Source of the DNA: an uncultured Bacteroidota bacterium
Lineage (GTDB): Bacteria > Bacteroidota > Bacteroidia > Chitinophagales > Chitinophagaceae
Direction: 5' to 3'
Length of the DNA stretch: 6,719 nucleotides
Assembly: GCA_903835145.1 (NCBI GenBank)
Contig: CAILMA010000416.1
Coordinates: 1-6,719 of the forward strand
Shown: positions 5,257 through 6,719 of the stretch, in pieces
Numbering within the stretch: position 1 is the stretch's first letter
Layout: each line of letters opens with the position of its first letter
Translations under genes and position numbers: made by a program
Notes under the pieces: generated by a model
What the model saw: the letters and a program-made list of their open reading frames with translations, nothing else
Database searches by the model: none
What the model was told of the DNA's origin: nothing

Positions 5257-6719
5257 TTGCTCAAGAAACTCGACATATTAATCATTCGTAGTTTTATAGG
5301 TCCGTTTATTGTCACATTCTTTGTGGCATTATTTGTTCTGGTAATGCAGTTTTTTTGGCTTTACATGGATGAGATGATTGGCAAGGGCCTGAGTATCTGG
5401 ATGATATTGCAGTTGCTGATGTACATGAGTACAACCCTTGTTCCGCTTGCCCTTCCGTTGAGTATCTTGCTGGCAAGTATCATGACCTTTGGCAACATGG
5501 GTGAAAATTTTGAGCTTGTTGCCATCAAGTCGTCAGGGATTTCCTTGTTGCGGTTCATGAGGCCGCTGGCTATTTTTATTCTTATTATATGCGGATTCGC
5601 ATTTTTTTTCAACAACAATGTTATTCCGGTTGCCAACCTGAAGTCTTTGTCCCTGCTTTATGATGTGCGGAATTCTAAACCGACTCTTAACATTAAGCCC
5701 GATCAGTTCAATAGTGATATACCGGGTTTTTCCATAAGGGTGGGTAGCAAGGATCCTGATGGCTTTACTATTCACGATGTACTTATTTATGACCATACCG
5801 ATCTCGTAGGCAACAACAAAGTGATTATAGCAAAGGAAGGCCAAATGCTGCCAACGGCCGATAAACAGGCGTTAATTTTCAGATTAAAGGACGGCTGGCG
5901 ATATGAAGAACAGTACGAGCATGGCAGTCATGCTGCTGAATACCCCCAGACCCGAATGCATTTCGACAGGTGGGATAAAGTATTTGACCTTTCAGCTTTT
6001 AATTTTACCCGAAGCAACCAGGATCTCTTTAAAAATGCTTATCAAATGATGGATGTAAAGCAACTTTCCGAAGCCATCGATAGTTTTAACCGGACTAAGC
6101 TGAGTACCGAAAATACAGTTTCATCTTACCTGCAGCCCTATGTATCGCTTACTACTAAAATTAAGACAGAAGATAGCCTCGTTCACAAAATAGCGCACAG
6201 CATGCAGGCGGCGGGGAAATATGAGTCTTCTATTTTAGAGTTTGTGCCTGATTCAAGCAGGGTCTTTCTTTTACAAACCACCAGTAACAACATCAGGAAC
6301 CTTAAGGCCCTTATGGACAATAATAGCCTCACTGAGCGGCTGCAAAAAGATAACTACTTAAAATTTTCTATCGAATTTCATCGCAAGTTTGCGTTGTCCT
6401 TTGCTTGCATGTTGCTTTTCCTTATTGGCGCACCCTTGGGCGCTATCATCCGGAAGGGAGGCTTAGGTATGCCGCTTGTATTTGCGGTCGTATTCTTTAT
6501 TACTTTTCATATTCTTAATATTACAGGCGAAAAACTGGCTAAATCGGGCTCATTGCCAGCCTGGGCTGGTATGTGGATGTCGACAGGTATAATGCTACCT
6601 ATTGCAGTATGGCTTATTGTTACCGCCCGCAATGATTCTCAGATTTTCACCAAAGAATTGTACCTAAAGGTTTGGCGGGGGATTACTCATCTTTTCAGTA
6701 AAAAACAAGAGCTGCTTGC
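5257..6719 (+). CDS. LptF/LptG (YjgP/YjgQ) family lipopolysaccharide-export permease, 3' end beyond window
   Basis: The frame is open to the window edge, giving 487 residues without a stop. Family role: inner-membrane permease subunit that, with the ATPase LptB, extracts lipopolysaccharide and feeds it to the periplasmic bridge to the outer membrane. Membrane segments lie near 9-33, 52-77 and 101-119, then a large periplasmic region (about 125-370), then near 376-396, 405-422 and 437-455. This three-plus-three layout and the MGENFELVAIKSSGIS loop after helix 2 are characteristic. The protein exceeds the roughly 360 residues of E. coli LptF/LptG. The surplus is in the later periplasmic part (about 245-365) and the C-terminal tail, a long form I associate with Bacteroidota. 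The start is uncertain: no ATG precedes helix 1, and TTG 5257 gives MLKKLD directly before helix 1, matching the expected N-terminus. TTG 5236 is the alternative. No good ribosome binding site is seen. Confidence 0.9.
   Translation, partial: MLKKLDILIIRSFIGPFIVTFFVALFVLVMQFFWLYMDEMIGKGLSIWMILQLLMYMSTTLVPLALPLSILLASIMTFGNMGENFELVAIKSSGISLLRFMRPLAIFILIICGFAFFFNNNVIPVANLKSLSLLYDVRNSKPTLNIKPDQFNSDIPGFSIRVGSKDPDGFTIHDVLIYDHTDLVGNNKVIIAKEGQMLPTADKQALIFRLKDGWRYEEQYEHGSHAAEYPQTRMHFDRWDKVFDLSAFNFTRSNQDLFKNAYQMMDVKQLSEAIDSFNRTKLSTENTVSSYLQPYVSLTTKIKTEDSLVHKIAHSMQAAGKYESSILEFVPDSSRVFLLQTTSNNIRNLKALMDNNSLTERLQKDNYLKFSIEFHRKFALSFACMLLFLIGAPLGAIIRKGGLGMPLVFAVVFFITFHILNITGEKLAKSGSLPAWAGMWMSTGIMLPIAVWLIVTARNDSQIFTKELYLKVWRGITHLFSKKQELL

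Noticed and set aside
5361..5844. Minus-strand open frames inside the permease gene
   Set aside because: The forward frame encodes a clear LptF/LptG-family protein throughout; the antisense frames have no family features.

Overview
The window looks like a chromosomal segment from a member of the Bacteroidota, probably a free-living chitinophaga- or sphingobacteria-like lineage. Three things suggest this. ArgH starts with the MKLWQKD form that I associate with this phylum. There is a TPR/SpoIIE-phosphatase membrane protein of a type common there. Sequences resembling the Bacteroidota -7 promoter element (TAnnTTTG) lie just upstream of several starts, and convincing Shine-Dalgarno sites are scarce. 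The genus call is inference only. All genes are on the + strand.

Layout. (1) Positions 1-123 are the 3' end of an M20-family deacylase of the ArgE type. Its stop overlaps the start of argH (argininosuccinate lyase, 120-1418) in an ATGA junction, so this is the end of an arginine-biosynthesis operon. (2) A miaE-type tRNA hydroxylase (1438-2040) follows closely and may have its own promoter inside the end of argH. (3) After a 74-base gap with a 7-bp inverted repeat comes a 734-residue membrane signalling protein (2115-4319). It has a signal peptide, an extracytoplasmic TPR array, one membrane helix, a coiled coil and a cytoplasmic SpoIIE/PP2C-type phosphatase. (4) A small secreted protein of unknown function (4491-5024) follows a 171-base gap. 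(5) A 232-base intergenic stretch holds a direct repeat, a hairpin and a -7 box. (6) An LptF/LptG-family lipopolysaccharide-export permease starts at about 5257, probably on TTG, and runs off the right edge.

The arginine genes form one functional unit: N-deacylation, then fumarate elimination to give arginine. The other genes look like independent neighbours: tRNA modification, an envelope-sensing phosphatase, a secreted protein and outer-membrane assembly. I found no mobile element, CRISPR array, RNA gene or clear defence or biosynthetic system. The least understood items are the TPR-phosphatase, which has no visible partner, and the secreted protein.
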